64,000 bases of DNA from an uncultured Faecalibacterium sp. (GTDB lineage Bacteria; Bacillota; Clostridia; Oscillospirales; Ruminococcaceae). The translations under genes and the position numbers were made by a program. Below, one piece after another: positions 26,142 to 34,990 of the stretch. The stretch is taken from contig CALESJ010000022.1 in the NCBI GenBank assembly GCA_937907025.1, positions 53,476-117,475 of the forward strand, given 5' to 3'. Each line of letters opens with the position of its first letter. Within the stretch, counting starts at the first letter, position 1. Under the pieces are notes generated by a model. The model made no database searches. It was not told where the DNA came from and saw only the letters and a program-made list of their open reading frames with translations.

Positions 26142-27179
26142 CTATTCCTGATGACCTTCCATCGGAAGTAGGCACAGGCCAATTGACAGGCAGACACTGG
26201 CGGTGATGGAACAGGAAACGCCTTCCCAAAGCAGTTCTTTCTGCCATCCCAGAAACACCGAGCCGGGAAATACAAGCTGTTCTTGCCACCGCGATTGCAG
26301 CGTTTCCAGAAGGGACTGCCAGAATGAAAAGTTACTCCACTGTCCGGGTATCAGCCACGAAGGCAAAGCCTCCAAAAAGGTGGGAAGTAGAAAGGCAATC
26401 ACAAGGGCAAGGAGCCATCCCGCTATTTCGCGACGGCCTTTGTGCCCGGTGGAAGAAGGCTGCTTGCCGAAAACAAACAATAGGCAGAGTCCCGTCGCAA
26501 AAACCGGAAGCCAACAGAATAACTGGATGGGCAGAGCCAACGCACTGTGCCAGCCGATGGCCTGCGGCACTCCGAGACCACTTTGTACAGCAAATTCCCG
26601 GGAAGCGGTATAAAAATCATCGGGAGCTATGGTTCGGTCGGACGCGCACACCATAACATGGTCAAAGGCGGTGTCGGACTCTGCCCAGATGCACAGCATG
26701 GGAATCGTACTTTGAAATACCCCGCAAACTTTGGCGGTGTCATCCGATTGCCCGGAACGCAGCGTACAGCCGATAACATCATCACTTCCCCAGAGATTCT
26801 GGGCTAGCCCGGTGCTGATAAGGGCCTGCCGAGGCCCGGCGGGATACGTTCCGCTGCACAGAGAAAATGGCCACAGAGCAGTGGCTTCTCCCAGGCACTG
26901 GATACAAATCACATCGTCTGTATGAAACGCGCCGTCACAGGTGATAAGGTTCTGGCACCAGAAAGTCGGCCACAAGCCGGAAATGTTCTGCTCGGACCCG
27001 GCACAATCCCGGGCATACTCTGCCTGGGTATTGGGTATGGGCTCTGAATAATACAATTCATTTCGTCTGGTGATACTTCGCAGCGCAGACAAAGCATTCA
27101 GGCTCTGCCACCAGAAAAACAGCCCCACCAAACCTGCCAGGAGAGCAGCATATCTCCGAAATCCTTCGTGCCCGCTCAT
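26142..27179 (-). CDS. Permease-like membrane protein (MacB/FtsX-type core)
   Basis: The product is 345 residues. One N-terminal helix (about 10-28) is followed by an extracytoplasmic domain of about 170 residues with a MacB-core-like stretch (QALISTGLAQNLWGSDDVIG), then three C-terminal helices. This is the layout of an ABC export permease. No ATPase gene is adjacent. Start ATG 27179 overlaps the adaptor fragment end. The domain is rich in Cys and Trp. It may be a remnant of a larger export locus, but the frame itself is intact. Confidence 0.65.
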   Translation of the reverse strand: MSGHEGFRRYAALLAGLVGLFFWWQSLNALSALRSITRRNELYYSEPIPNTQAEYARDCAGSEQNISGLWPTFWCQNLITCDGAFHTDDVICIQCLGEATALWPFSLCSGTYPAGPRQALISTGLAQNLWGSDDVIGCTLRSGQSDDTAKVCGVFQSTIPMLCIWAESDTAFDHVMVCASDRTIAPDDFYTASREFAVQSGLGVPQAIGWHSALALPIQLFCWLPVFATGLCLLFVFGKQPSSTGHKGRREIAGWLLALVIAFLLPTFLEALPSWLIPGQWSNFSFWQSLLETLQSRWQEQLVFPGSVFLGWQKELLWEGVSCSITASVCLSIGLCLLPMEGHQE

Positions 27180-27628
27180 GATGCCGCCACCTTTACCGTA
27201 TCCCCGGCATACAGGGGCTTGTCTCCACGGATAGCTACCTTCGCTTGCAGTGAAATTCCTTCCACAGCAGCGGTGGTGTCGTTTTTCTCCAGCAACGTAA
27301 CAGGTAAGGCGGTCAGCTTGTTTTCGATGCCCCAAATGTTGGAGGTACTCTCTACCAAATATACATACCAACCGCTGCTGTCCTGATGAAGGGCGGATAT
27401 CGGCAGGCAGGTTGTGTAGTGCTGTGACGGAAAGCGCAGCACTGCTTCGGCATTACCGGAAGTCCAGCTGCTGTTATCCAGAAGAACCGACAGGATGGTC
27501 TTGCCATCTGATTCACGGGAACTCTGCAACGTGCCGTTGCCGCTTACTTTCCCCTGGGTAACATCAATTTGGGAAGGCTGCCCTGGCAAGTTTTGGAAAG
27601 TGTCCGCATCCATTTCCAGGTTCAGCAG
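27176..27628 (-). pseudogene. Remnant of an efflux adaptor (HlyD/MacA-like C-terminal part)
   Basis: About 145 residues from an internal ATG at 27613. The sequence fits the C-terminal beta-barrel and membrane-proximal part of a periplasmic-adaptor protein (LPISALHQDSSGWYVYLVE; then ISLQAKVAIRGDKPLYAGDTVKV). The normal N-terminal membrane helix, hairpin and lipoyl parts are missing. It is in the same frame as the short permease fragment upstream, separated by one TGA, so a deletion appears to have joined two genes. It ends 4 bases inside the permease-like gene. Confidence 0.65.
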
Positions 27629-27832
27629 TCATCCGTTCCCTGTTTCTCCCAAAGTGGCCGCAACACCGTTGTTCAGCATTACAAAGTTACTTCGCCTTGC
27701 ATCGAAAAAACTCCACACCACAATTTCCAATAAAGGTGTCAGATAAAACAGGCATGTCCCGGTCAAGCTGGGCAATAAAAAGGCCCAGGGAAACAATCTG
27801 CGGCGATGCCAAAGAACAGATGTATTCTTCAT
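27629..27832 (-). pseudogene. Truncated N-terminus of a sugar ABC permease (MalF/UgpA type)
   Basis: 67 residues from ATG 27832, with AAGGAGG upstream. The start (RRRLFPWAFLLPSLTG, then PLLEIVVWSFFD) is typical of the first membrane helix of carbohydrate ABC permeases. The protein then stops at a TGA (27629-27631) where about 220 more residues are expected. The intact start signal with a truncated body indicates recent decay. A partner for the solute-binding lipoprotein at 23924 may once have been here. Confidence 0.65.
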
Positions 27833-27994
27833 ATGCAAGCCCTCCTTATTACACAGGAGAGTATACCGGGGAAAAACTGAAAAAATCCTGTAAGTCTGCC
27901 CGCAAAGGCAAAAACAAACTTGCAGGAGCTGGCTTTTAAAAGACTGTTATGGTACACTCATTCTGTAAAAAGGCAGAAAGGAGCTGCTTCTTCT

Positions 27995-28603
27995 ATGGAA
28001 TATGAAAACCTGCATACTGGTGCTTTGTATGACCCGGGCAACGCGGCAATCGTGCAGGAACAAACCGAATGCCTGGAACTTCTGTATGAGTATAACGCAA
28101 CCAGACCACATGAGCAGGAAAAGCGACAAAACTTGCTTCAAAAAATGTTTGCCGAAATTGGCTCGGACTGCTATATCGAACCACCACTGCATGCCAATTG
28201 GGGCGGAAAACATGTCCATTTCGGCAAAAATGTATATGCCAATTTTAATCTAACCCTGGTAGACGATACACACATCTTTGTGGGGGACTATACATTAATC
28301 GGTCCTAACGTAACCATCGCCACTGCCGGTCATCCCATATTGCCGGAGCTTCGCTGCAAAGGATTGCAGTATAATATGCCCGTACATATAGGTGAAAATT
28401 GCTGGATTGGTGCCGGAGCAATTTTGGTTCCGGGTGTATCCATCGGTGACAATGTGGTCATCGGTGCCGGGAGCGTAGTAACAAAAGACTTGCCTGACAA
28501 CGTAGTGGCTGTCGGGAATCCTTGCCGTGTAGTGCGGCCCATAAACGCACACGACAGACTATATTACTTTAAGGACCGAAAAATCCCGCACGAACTGCTT
28601 TGA
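27995..28603 (+). CDS. Maltose/galactoside O-acetyltransferase family protein
   Basis: The product is 202 residues. An N-terminal helical cap is followed by left-handed beta-helix hexapeptide repeats (from about 65 to 185) with the LacA/Maa motifs NxxxxDD and the catalytic-His segment TAGHP, ending NPCRVVRPI. These enzymes acetylate sugars with acetyl-CoA. ATG 27995 has AGAAAGGAG upstream. It lies just inside the second tRNA-Ala unit and its promoter is not evident. Confidence 0.9.
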   Translation: MEYENLHTGALYDPGNAAIVQEQTECLELLYEYNATRPHEQEKRQNLLQKMFAEIGSDCYIEPPLHANWGGKHVHFGKNVYANFNLTLVDDTHIFVGDYTLIGPNVTIATAGHPILPELRCKGLQYNMPVHIGENCWIGAGAILVPGVSIGDNVVIGAGSVVTKDLPDNVVAVGNPCRVVRPINAHDRLYYFKDRKIPHELL

Positions 28604-28667
28604 AGTCCTCATTCATTACAAGATGAAAATGTGGACCGAAATGTTCCGCCATATAAATAGAAAGAGC

Positions 28668-28698
28668 GGGCGGTTTCGGTACACGAAACCGCCCGCAA
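28668..28698 (-). repeat. 31-base perfect hairpin, copy 2
   Basis: Same 13-base arms and loop as at 21692-21722, again just beyond the tRNA terminator. Confidence 0.85.
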
Positions 28699-28714
28699 TC
28701 CCATAACAACAAAG

Positions 28715-28745
28715 AAAAAAGCTCCAACCTTTCGGTTGGAGCTTT
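28715..28745 (-). terminator. Terminator of tRNA-Ala copy 2
   Basis: Identical to the copy 1 terminator: a 12-base-pair stem with a four-base loop and T-run on the minus strand. Confidence 0.93.
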
Positions 28746-28821
<76 letters not shown>

Positions 28822-28856
28822 CAAGCTTTTCGCGTTGCCGTCAGGCAACGTATGTA

Positions 28857-28885
28857 ATTATAGCAACCGAATCGTCTTTTGTCAA
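28857..28885 (-). promoter_or_regulatory. Promoter of tRNA-Ala copy 2
   Basis: On the minus strand TTGACA (28880-28885), 17-base spacer, TATAAT (28857-28862). The spacer differs from copy 1 while the boxes are the same. Confidence 0.9.
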
Positions 28886-28953
28886 CACTTTTTTTGAAAA
28901 AATGTTTGCATTCTATATCTGGCACTTTCAATTATATTCGGTTATACCGGTGC

Positions 28954-28982
28954 ATGACAAGCTATATGGTTTGTGGTATACT
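28954..28982 (+). promoter_or_regulatory. Probable ligA promoter
   Basis: ATGACA (28954-28959), 17-base spacer, TATACT (28977-28982), 40 bases before the ligA start. Confidence 0.7.
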
Positions 28983-29021
28983 GAAAAAGAATTCTGACAC
29001 TAGGATGGACGGAGAACAATT

Positions 29022-31016
29022 ATGCAACTGGAACAAGCTCGTGAACGGGTCAAAGAGCTGCGCGAGGTTATCGAGCGCAACAACCGTTTGTATTATATGG
29101 ATAACAACCCCGAGTTGGAGGACTTCGAATACGATGCTCTGACCCGGGAACTCAAAGCCCTGGAAAAGGAATATCCCGAACTGATCACGCCTGACTCGCC
29201 AACACAGCATGTCAACGAGGGCGTCAGCAGCAAGTTCAGCAAGGTCACTCATGCTGTGAAAATGGAAAGTTTGCAGGACGCTTTTTCCTATGATGAACTG
29301 CGGGATTTTGACCAGCGGGTACGCGATGCCGGTATCGAGCCGGAATATGTGGTAGAAGCCAAAATCGACGGTCTTTCCGTCAGCTTGGAATATCAGAACG
29401 GCCGGTTTGTACGCGGCTCTACCCGCGGCGACGGCCTGGTGGGTGAGGATGTAACCGAGAATCTTGCCACCATCAAGGATATCCCCAAAGTTTTACCGGA
29501 TGCGCCCGAATTTCTGGAAGTGCGCGGCGAAGTCTACATGCCGCACAAGGCGTTCTTTGCTTTGTGTGAGCAGCAGGAAGTGGAAGAAAAAACACCATTC
29601 AAAAACCCCCGCAACGCGGCGGCCGGTTCTTTGCGCCAGAAAGACGCCCGCATTACGGCGTCCCGCGGGCTTTCCATTTTTGTATTTAATCTGCAGCAGC
29701 TGCGTGGCCGGGAATTTACAACACACCACGAAACCCTTGATTATATCAAGAGCCTGGGATTCCCGGTTTCACCCCGGTACAGCGTATATCACTCAATTGA
29801 GGATGCTATCAAGGAAATCGAAACCATCGGCCAAATGCGCGGCAGCCTGGAATTTGACATCGACGGCGCCGTTATCAAGGTTAACAATCTGGCCGCGCGG
29901 GAAATGCTGGGCAGCACCAACAAGTTTCCACGCTGGGCTATTGCATTCAAGTATCCGCCGGAAGTCAAACAGACGGTGGTGCGCGATATTGAAGTTTCGG
30001 TGGGGCGTACCGGCGTTCTGACACCCACGGCTGTATTTGATCCCGTTTTCCTGGCGGGCACCAGCGTATCCCGTGCTACTTTGCATAATGAAGACATCAT
30101 CCGGAATCTGGATGTGCGCATCGGGGATACCATTGAGGTGCGAAAGGCCGGGGACATCATTCCGGAAGTGATTGGTGTGGTAAAGCACGGGGAAGGCACG
30201 GTTCCTTATACCATGCCCACCACATGCCCGTCCTGCGGCGAACCTGTGGTACATCTGCAGGATGAAACCGCTCTGCGGTGCATCAACCCGGAGTGCCCGG
30301 CGCAGAGCCTGCGCAACCTGATTCATTTTGCCTCGCGCAACGCTATGGCTATCGACGGGCTGGGCGAAGCCGTTGCAGAACAGCTGACCGCACGCGGACT
30401 TGTGCATACGGTGGCAGATCTGTACACACTGACGAAAGAGGATTTGCTGACGCTGGATAAATTCAAAGACAAGAGCGCTTCGAATTTGCTCGCAGCAATT
30501 GAAAATTCCAAGCAAAACAACCTGGACAAGCTGGTTTTTGGACTTGGCATCCGTAATATCGGCGACAAGGCTGCGGCTTTGCTGGCCGAGCAGTTCGGCA
30601 CAATGGATGCTTTGAGTCAGGCCACCAATGAGGAGATTGCCGCCATTGAAGGAATCGGCGGAATCATGGCCCAGAGCGTGACAGAATTCTTTGCCAAGAG
30701 CGGCACGGAGGATCTGCTGCGCCGCTTGCGGGAGGCCGGGGTCAACATGACCTGGCACGGCCAGAAGAAGGGAACAGCCCTGGCCGGAATGACCCTGGTC
30801 GTAACAGGCACTTTGCCGACGCTTTCCCGGCAGGAAGCAGAAGCTATGATCGTGCAGAACGGCGGCAAAGCCAGCTCTTCCGTGTCCAAAAAGACCGCCT
30901 ATGTGCTAGCCGGAGAGGCTGCCGGTTCCAAGCTGACAAAGGCACAATCCCTGGGAGTCCCGGTTATTGATGAAGCAACCTTCCTGCAGATGATTGCAGC
31001 AGATAAACCGGAATAA
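29022..31016 (+). CDS. ligA: NAD+-dependent DNA ligase
   Basis: Seals nicks in DNA during replication and repair, using NAD+. The product is 664 residues, normal length. Domains in order: Ia (YYMDNNPELEDFEYD), adenylation domain with Lys114 in AKIDG, OB fold, Cys4 zinc finger (CPSCG...CINPECPAQ), helix-hairpin-helix repeats and a C-terminal BRCT domain. ATG 29022. It lies immediately outside the tRNA-Ala inverted-repeat segment and is followed by a terminator. Confidence 0.98.
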   Translation: MQLEQARERVKELREVIERNNRLYYMDNNPELEDFEYDALTRELKALEKEYPELITPDSPTQHVNEGVSSKFSKVTHAVKMESLQDAFSYDELRDFDQRVRDAGIEPEYVVEAKIDGLSVSLEYQNGRFVRGSTRGDGLVGEDVTENLATIKDIPKVLPDAPEFLEVRGEVYMPHKAFFALCEQQEVEEKTPFKNPRNAAAGSLRQKDARITASRGLSIFVFNLQQLRGREFTTHHETLDYIKSLGFPVSPRYSVYHSIEDAIKEIETIGQMRGSLEFDIDGAVIKVNNLAAREMLGSTNKFPRWAIAFKYPPEVKQTVVRDIEVSVGRTGVLTPTAVFDPVFLAGTSVSRATLHNEDIIRNLDVRIGDTIEVRKAGDIIPEVIGVVKHGEGTVPYTMPTTCPSCGEPVVHLQDETALRCINPECPAQSLRNLIHFASRNAMAIDGLGEAVAEQLTARGLVHTVADLYTLTKEDLLTLDKFKDKSASNLLAAIENSKQNNLDKLVFGLGIRNIGDKAAALLAEQFGTMDALSQATNEEIAAIEGIGGIMAQSVTEFFAKSGTEDLLRRLREAGVNMTWHGQKKGTALAGMTLVVTGTLPTLSRQEAEAMIVQNGGKASSSVSKKTAYVLAGEAAGSKLTKAQSLGVPVIDEATFLQMIAADKPE

Positions 31017-31035
31017 GTAGACCATAAAGACAAAC

Positions 31036-31085
31036 AAAAAGACGGTGGATGCTCCCGGGCAGGGAAGTCATCCGCCGTCTTTTTT
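31036..31085. terminator. Bidirectional terminator between ligA and the esterase
   Basis: GACGGTGGAT (31041-31050) pairs with ATCCGCCGTC (31070-31079), with A-tract before and T-run after. Confidence 0.87.
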
Positions 31086-31168
31086 CGGCAAATTAAGAAA
31101 GGGAACGCCGGTTTTGAGCTTCTGAGGTCCCAAAACACGCAGGCAGCTGGCACCAGCCGGCACACCAT

Positions 31169-31852
31169 TCAATCCGTAGTTCCGTTAATCAGCCAGCAAA
31201 GGCCCGCAGCGGTACGCTCCACTGCATGATTGTAATGGTTGCCCTGATTCAGCTGGAACAAAGTTGTGATCCCTTTTGCTTTATAAAAGGTATAAATATC
31301 CTCTGTGTTTTGCCGAACGTTTTTCAGCATCGGATTCCGGGTCTTGCACTCTTTATCTCCCAGCGAAAAATAGATGCGGTCCGGCCAGCGTTTCGGCTCA
31401 CGGGAAACGACATATTCTTTGATCCCGGGAAACCACAGAGAACCGGACATGCTGCCCGCTCGGGAGAACACATCTGTTTGGTATATAGCATACAACGCAA
31501 ACAGCCCGGCCAGGGAATACCCGGTGATCCCACGCCACTGTGGGGGTGCCGAGAGTTTCTTTTCCGCCATGGGTATCATTTTCTCTGTCAAAAGGCGCAG
31601 ATAGTCGTCTGCACCTCCGGTACAGGGATCACCGTTTTTGAAAGCGGGAGGGCTATCCCAGGGAACCATATCATGATTCCAGTTCAGATTGCTGACAGCC
31701 ACCAAACTAAAGGGCAGGCAATCCATGGTGTGTATTGTTTCCCACACCTTTTGTCCTTCACCGGAGAAGGTGTTGAGATAAATGATTGGGGCTGCTGGTT
31801 CTGCACTCGGAAAAACGGAAACCGTTTTGCCACCTATTTCAAACGTGTTCAT
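31169..31852 (-). CDS. Alpha/beta-hydrolase, esterase-D/IroE-like
   Basis: The product is 227 residues. Nucleophile elbow GYSLAG (Ser113), an acidic residue in the DKECKTRN segment and a C-terminal His in GNHYNH make a plausible triad. The fold resembles the putative esterase family that includes IroE/Fes-type enterobactin esterases, but no siderophore genes are nearby. No signal peptide. The start at 31852 is chosen by family fit; the upstream ribosome site is G-rich. Convergent with ligA. Confidence 0.82.
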   Translation of the reverse strand: MNTFEIGGKTVSVFPSAEPAAPIIYLNTFSGEGQKVWETIHTMDCLPFSLVAVSNLNWNHDMVPWDSPPAFKNGDPCTGGADDYLRLLTEKMIPMAEKKLSAPPQWRGITGYSLAGLFALYAIYQTDVFSRAGSMSGSLWFPGIKEYVVSREPKRWPDRIYFSLGDKECKTRNPMLKNVRQNTEDIYTFYKAKGITTLFQLNQGNHYNHAVERTAAGLCWLINGTTD

Positions 31853-31950
31853 ATATAAGGGCACCCCCCGCTTCCTGTCTGGATTATGCTTATTGTACTG
31901 CGGAGAGGGGGAGTTCTCAAGCCATTGCTTCAAATTTTCCCGGTTTTATA

Positions 31951-31987
31951 AAAAAGAAAAGCGCCCAGAATCAACGATCCTAGGCGC
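31951..31987 (-). terminator. Old terminator of the tRNA-Thr gene, left of the element
   Basis: On the minus strand GGCGC and GCGCC bound a hairpin followed by an A/T-rich run. It sits just beyond the left attachment copy, where the original tRNA-Thr transcript would have ended. Confidence 0.6.
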
Positions 31988-32038
31988 AAATGTTGGAGCT
32001 GGAAACGTGACTTGAACACGCGACCTGCTGATTACGAA
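31983..32038. repeat. attL: 56-base duplicate of the tRNA-Thr 3' half
   Basis: Identical over 56 bases to 38621-38676. It contains the anticodon-loop-to-CCA part of the tRNA-Thr, but the 5' half is missing here. This is the left end of the integrated element. Confidence 0.95.
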
Positions 32039-32134
32039 GCCAATATAATGCGTTTCTTGCGCCTTTTGTGGCGCCAAAAGCAACGGAACAACGATATATA
32101 GTAAAAATGGGAAATTGTAAAAATATCTGCCGTG

Positions 32135-32152
32135 GTAGTCAAAAAGTAGTCA
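32135..32152. repeat. Two integrase arm-type repeats, left end
   Basis: GTAGTCA occurs at 32135-32141 and 32146-32152, 11 bases apart. The same motif recurs at the right end (38536-38564). Likely integrase arm-binding sites. Confidence 0.7.
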
Positions 32153-32161
32153 CAAAAAGCG

Positions 32162-33214
32162 TCAGCTTATTTCTTCAAAATACCGGTTCAGGGAGCTCAC
32201 CACCTGCAGGTTGTCGGCCGCTTCCAGATGAGTGTAAATGTTGGCTGTCATCTGGATGGAAGCGTGGCCCATCAGCTTCTGGGCAGTACGGAGGTCTACC
32301 CCGGCATGGTACAGCGTGGTGGCAAAGGTATGGCGCAGCATGTGGGGTCGGACCTCAAAATCAATCATAGCCCTGACGTTCTGTCGCCACATACGGTCGA
32401 AGCAAGTGCTGGTCATCACGCCGCCAGAAGGGGAGGGGACAACATATACGCTTGTGTGTGGCGTTTCATCCAGAATTTTTCGCAACGGGGCCGGAATCGG
32501 CAGCACCCGGTGGGCTGCTTTACTCTTCAGCTCCATGCTGGGGTCAGGCTGGTTCCCGTCTGGGAATGTGACGGCACGCGCTACGACCAGGCTGGCGGGC
32601 CCTATATCGGTCCATTTAAGGCCGAGGGCTTCTTCCTTTCTCAGCCCGCAGTACAGGCAAAGCGCGCAGAAAACACGGGCGCGGGGCTCCAGGATGGCCT
32701 GTATCAGTGCGCGGGCTTCTTCCGGAGTCAGATATTCCTTGCGGGACGGTCTGGCATGCGGTGTGGTCTTGATACCGTCTGTTGGATTGCGCATGATGAG
32801 ATTGTTCAAGCGTGCTGTTTCAAACAGCTGCCGCATAGTCAGGAGAACTTTGTGCTGCAAACTGACCGACTTGTTGGACACGCGCATCATAACGCGCTGA
32901 ACGTGGATAGGGCGGACTTCCTGCAGCTCCATGGTTCCCAGTTCCGGCATGATGTGCTTGTTGTAGGCGCCGCGGTACATGCGCACGGTGCTGGCCCGGA
33001 GATCTGCCTTGTAGCTTTGTATCCAGATCTTGGCCCATTCGCCCACCAGAGTGTGGTCACCGACCTGCAGCCCGGCCTGATCCTGGGCGCGCAAAGAATC
33101 CTCAGCCGCATTCAGCTCGGCCAGGGTCTTGCCATATACGATCTTCTGCCGACCGTCTGACAACGTGACCTTCCGTTGGTACCGTCCGTCTTTGCGCTTC
33201 TTCAGTTTCGCCAT
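32162..33214 (-). CDS. int: Tyrosine site-specific integrase
   Basis: The product is 350 residues. An N-terminal arm-binding domain and SAM-like core-binding domain (about 55-150) precede the catalytic domain with Arg192 (GLRKEE), Lys232, His291 and Arg294 (HMLRH), His317 and the nucleophile Tyr327 (ANIYTH). It is a phage/ICE-type integrase. ATG 33214 with GGAGGTG upstream. It ends 124 bases from attL, the usual place for an integrase that uses the tRNA-Thr gene. Confidence 0.96.
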   Translation of the reverse strand: MAKLKKRKDGRYQRKVTLSDGRQKIVYGKTLAELNAAEDSLRAQDQAGLQVGDHTLVGEWAKIWIQSYKADLRASTVRMYRGAYNKHIMPELGTMELQEVRPIHVQRVMMRVSNKSVSLQHKVLLTMRQLFETARLNNLIMRNPTDGIKTTPHARPSRKEYLTPEEARALIQAILEPRARVFCALCLYCGLRKEEALGLKWTDIGPASLVVARAVTFPDGNQPDPSMELKSKAAHRVLPIPAPLRKILDETPHTSVYVVPSPSGGVMTSTCFDRMWRQNVRAMIDFEVRPHMLRHTFATTLYHAGVDLRTAQKLMGHASIQMTANIYTHLEAADNLQVVSSLNRYFEEIS

Positions 33215-33578
33215 AAAAAACACCTCCGGGGTATGACTTGCAAAGCCTGCCCCGAAGGTGGTACAATACAGATGCTGGTCGGTATTGTTCCCTTGGGACA
33301 AGCTGATCTATTCGCGCCTCACCGGTTGCCGCCGGCGGGGCGTTTTTTGTTTTTCTGTCTTGTTTCTGAGCACACCCACATTCCACACCTGGTTGCTCAG
33401 CGAGAAGGAATTATGCTTCTAAAACCGCGGACGGATGGGGTTTCCATAGGTTTCCTGATCGTGAGAACTGTATACTTTTTAGGCAGGCCATTTCCGGTAC
33501 CATAAAAGTATACACATGTGCTGAGAGGAGAACGCTCTCTTATTTGAGCGATGTCATCCAAGCCGAAGATATGACGGG
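33215..33578. other. Gap upstream of the integrase
   Basis: 364 bases without a convincing gene. It contains a plus-strand terminator-like hairpin (33315-33350, CGCC..CCGG arms then TTTTTT) and a 10-base inverted repeat GTATACTTTT (33470-33479) / AAAAGTATAC (33504-33513) with a 24-base loop. The latter could be an operator or recombination site. Confidence 0.6.
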
Positions 33579-34958
33579 TTATATTTTGTGCCCGAGTTCA
33601 AGCGCCTGAGATTGTAATTTTTGAAAGTTCTCAGTATTCATGGTTTTCATCCGGCGATATCCGGATAATGTCTTGGGAGCCAGACCAGGCAGATTTTCAC
33701 GAATCCATGCGTAGTCCGCATGGTTTTTTCTCTCCCGTTCTACATATTCTGTTCTTCGTTTCTCTTCGCGTTGCGTTCGCTTTTGCCGCTCAGCGTACGC
33801 TTTTATCTCATCCGGTGTACGAGTATCTATAAATGGCCTCTGGGCTTCTTCAACAAAGTGATCCGGGTCGCTGTACATGGGAACGCTGACCCCTTCAATG
33901 ATGGGGAAAACGCTAAGACCGCAGTCGAGGCAAAAGTCGGCGGGAAATTTCGGGAACCTTTTGTCCCGGCCGGAGATGCTGAAGATCCGGCCTCGATACT
34001 TTCCGCACACTTCACAGCATGCATTGATCCAGGAAATTTCCACAAGATCGGTATCGAGTTCCCGGGCACTGGCAAACGAACGCTCCAAGGCGGCATGTGA
34101 AAGTGCCTCATGGGAATAAGGGGCAGTCGGTCCATGGAACATGGCCTGGATTTTCTGCTGTTCACGGTCTGCTTCTTTAAACCGTTCCGCTTTGCACAGA
34201 TATCGAACCAAGCGCAGGTAGCTGTCCTCGGAGTATACGATGCCGCAGTCTGGGCGCAGCTCGTTTGCTTTGCGCAGGCATTCGATGGCCAATTCCAAAT
34301 GGTCTTTTTGATAAGCGGATGCCTGCTTGCTGAGAATCTCGACCGGGTGAGAGGGAACACCGGGAGCACTTTTGATCCATGGCTGCACGGCCTGGAGTGT
34401 GATTGCGCGGATCCCTTCGGCCGTGGTCAGGTCAAATGCATTCTTGAACGCCTCGATCTGTTGGGCGTTGGCAGATTCATAGGCTTCCAGGTTGAATGTC
34501 GGAGAATCGGCGGAAGTTCTGGAATCCGGAAGTTTGGCGATTTCATCACGGACGGCGTTTGGAATCCGTTTCCAATAGGGGGCAAGTTCTTCCTCGGCCT
34601 GCTGTTTTGATGTCCATCTGTTTTGCTGAAGGCAACGCTTTACCATGGCTGAAACAGAGGCGTCTATCTGCGACTGACTTTGGAGTTCTGCCAAAATTGT
34701 GCTTGGGCGGCGGCCAGCGAATGGAACATAGGGTTCCAGTTCCTGCAGTTCAAGCAATGCTTGAACTGTATCATTATAAGCTTCAAAAAATATTTTTGGA
34801 CTGCTTGTTTGATTGGCGAGATTTGCCGATGCAGTAGCTTGATTTAGAAGTGATTGCGCTTTCAGCTTCATTTGCTCAGGCGGTATAACACCGTTTGAAT
34901 CCACCATTTTTCTTTTTCCGGTAAAGCGCTTTTTTCGGAAAATATCAAAGAGCCCCAT
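33579..34958 (-). CDS. Unknown zinc-ribbon protein carried by the element
   Basis: The product is 459 residues. The start (MGLFDIFRKKRF) is basic. Residues about 30-300 are mostly helical with TPR-like stretches (LAIECLRKANELRP at about 223-236; LCKAERFKEADREQQKI). A C4 zinc-binding ribbon uses Cys315, Cys318, Cys343 and Cys346, followed by a charged coiled-coil (about 385-412) and a helical tail. It lies between the integrase and the repressor in the same direction. I do not recognise a family. The site is typical for prophage cargo such as defence or host-modifying genes, which is inference. Confidence 0.75.
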   Translation of the reverse strand: MGLFDIFRKKRFTGKRKMVDSNGVIPPEQMKLKAQSLLNQATASANLANQTSSPKIFFEAYNDTVQALLELQELEPYVPFAGRRPSTILAELQSQSQIDASVSAMVKRCLQQNRWTSKQQAEEELAPYWKRIPNAVRDEIAKLPDSRTSADSPTFNLEAYESANAQQIEAFKNAFDLTTAEGIRAITLQAVQPWIKSAPGVPSHPVEILSKQASAYQKDHLELAIECLRKANELRPDCGIVYSEDSYLRLVRYLCKAERFKEADREQQKIQAMFHGPTAPYSHEALSHAALERSFASARELDTDLVEISWINACCEVCGKYRGRIFSISGRDKRFPKFPADFCLDCGLSVFPIIEGVSVPMYSDPDHFVEEAQRPFIDTRTPDEIKAYAERQKRTQREEKRRTEYVERERKNHADYAWIRENLPGLAPKTLSGYRRMKTMNTENFQKLQSQALELGHKI

Positions 34959-34990
34959 AGCTTTTCCTCTTTGGTTTGTTATGTGTGCTT

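Noticed and set aside
31983..32038. Second tRNA-Thr gene at attL
   Set aside because: Only the 3' half of the tRNA is present; the 5' half is missing, so it is an attachment-site remnant.
33176..33505. 109-residue plus-strand frame over the integrase start
   Set aside because: Crosses the integrase start region and a terminator hairpin, and has no family features.
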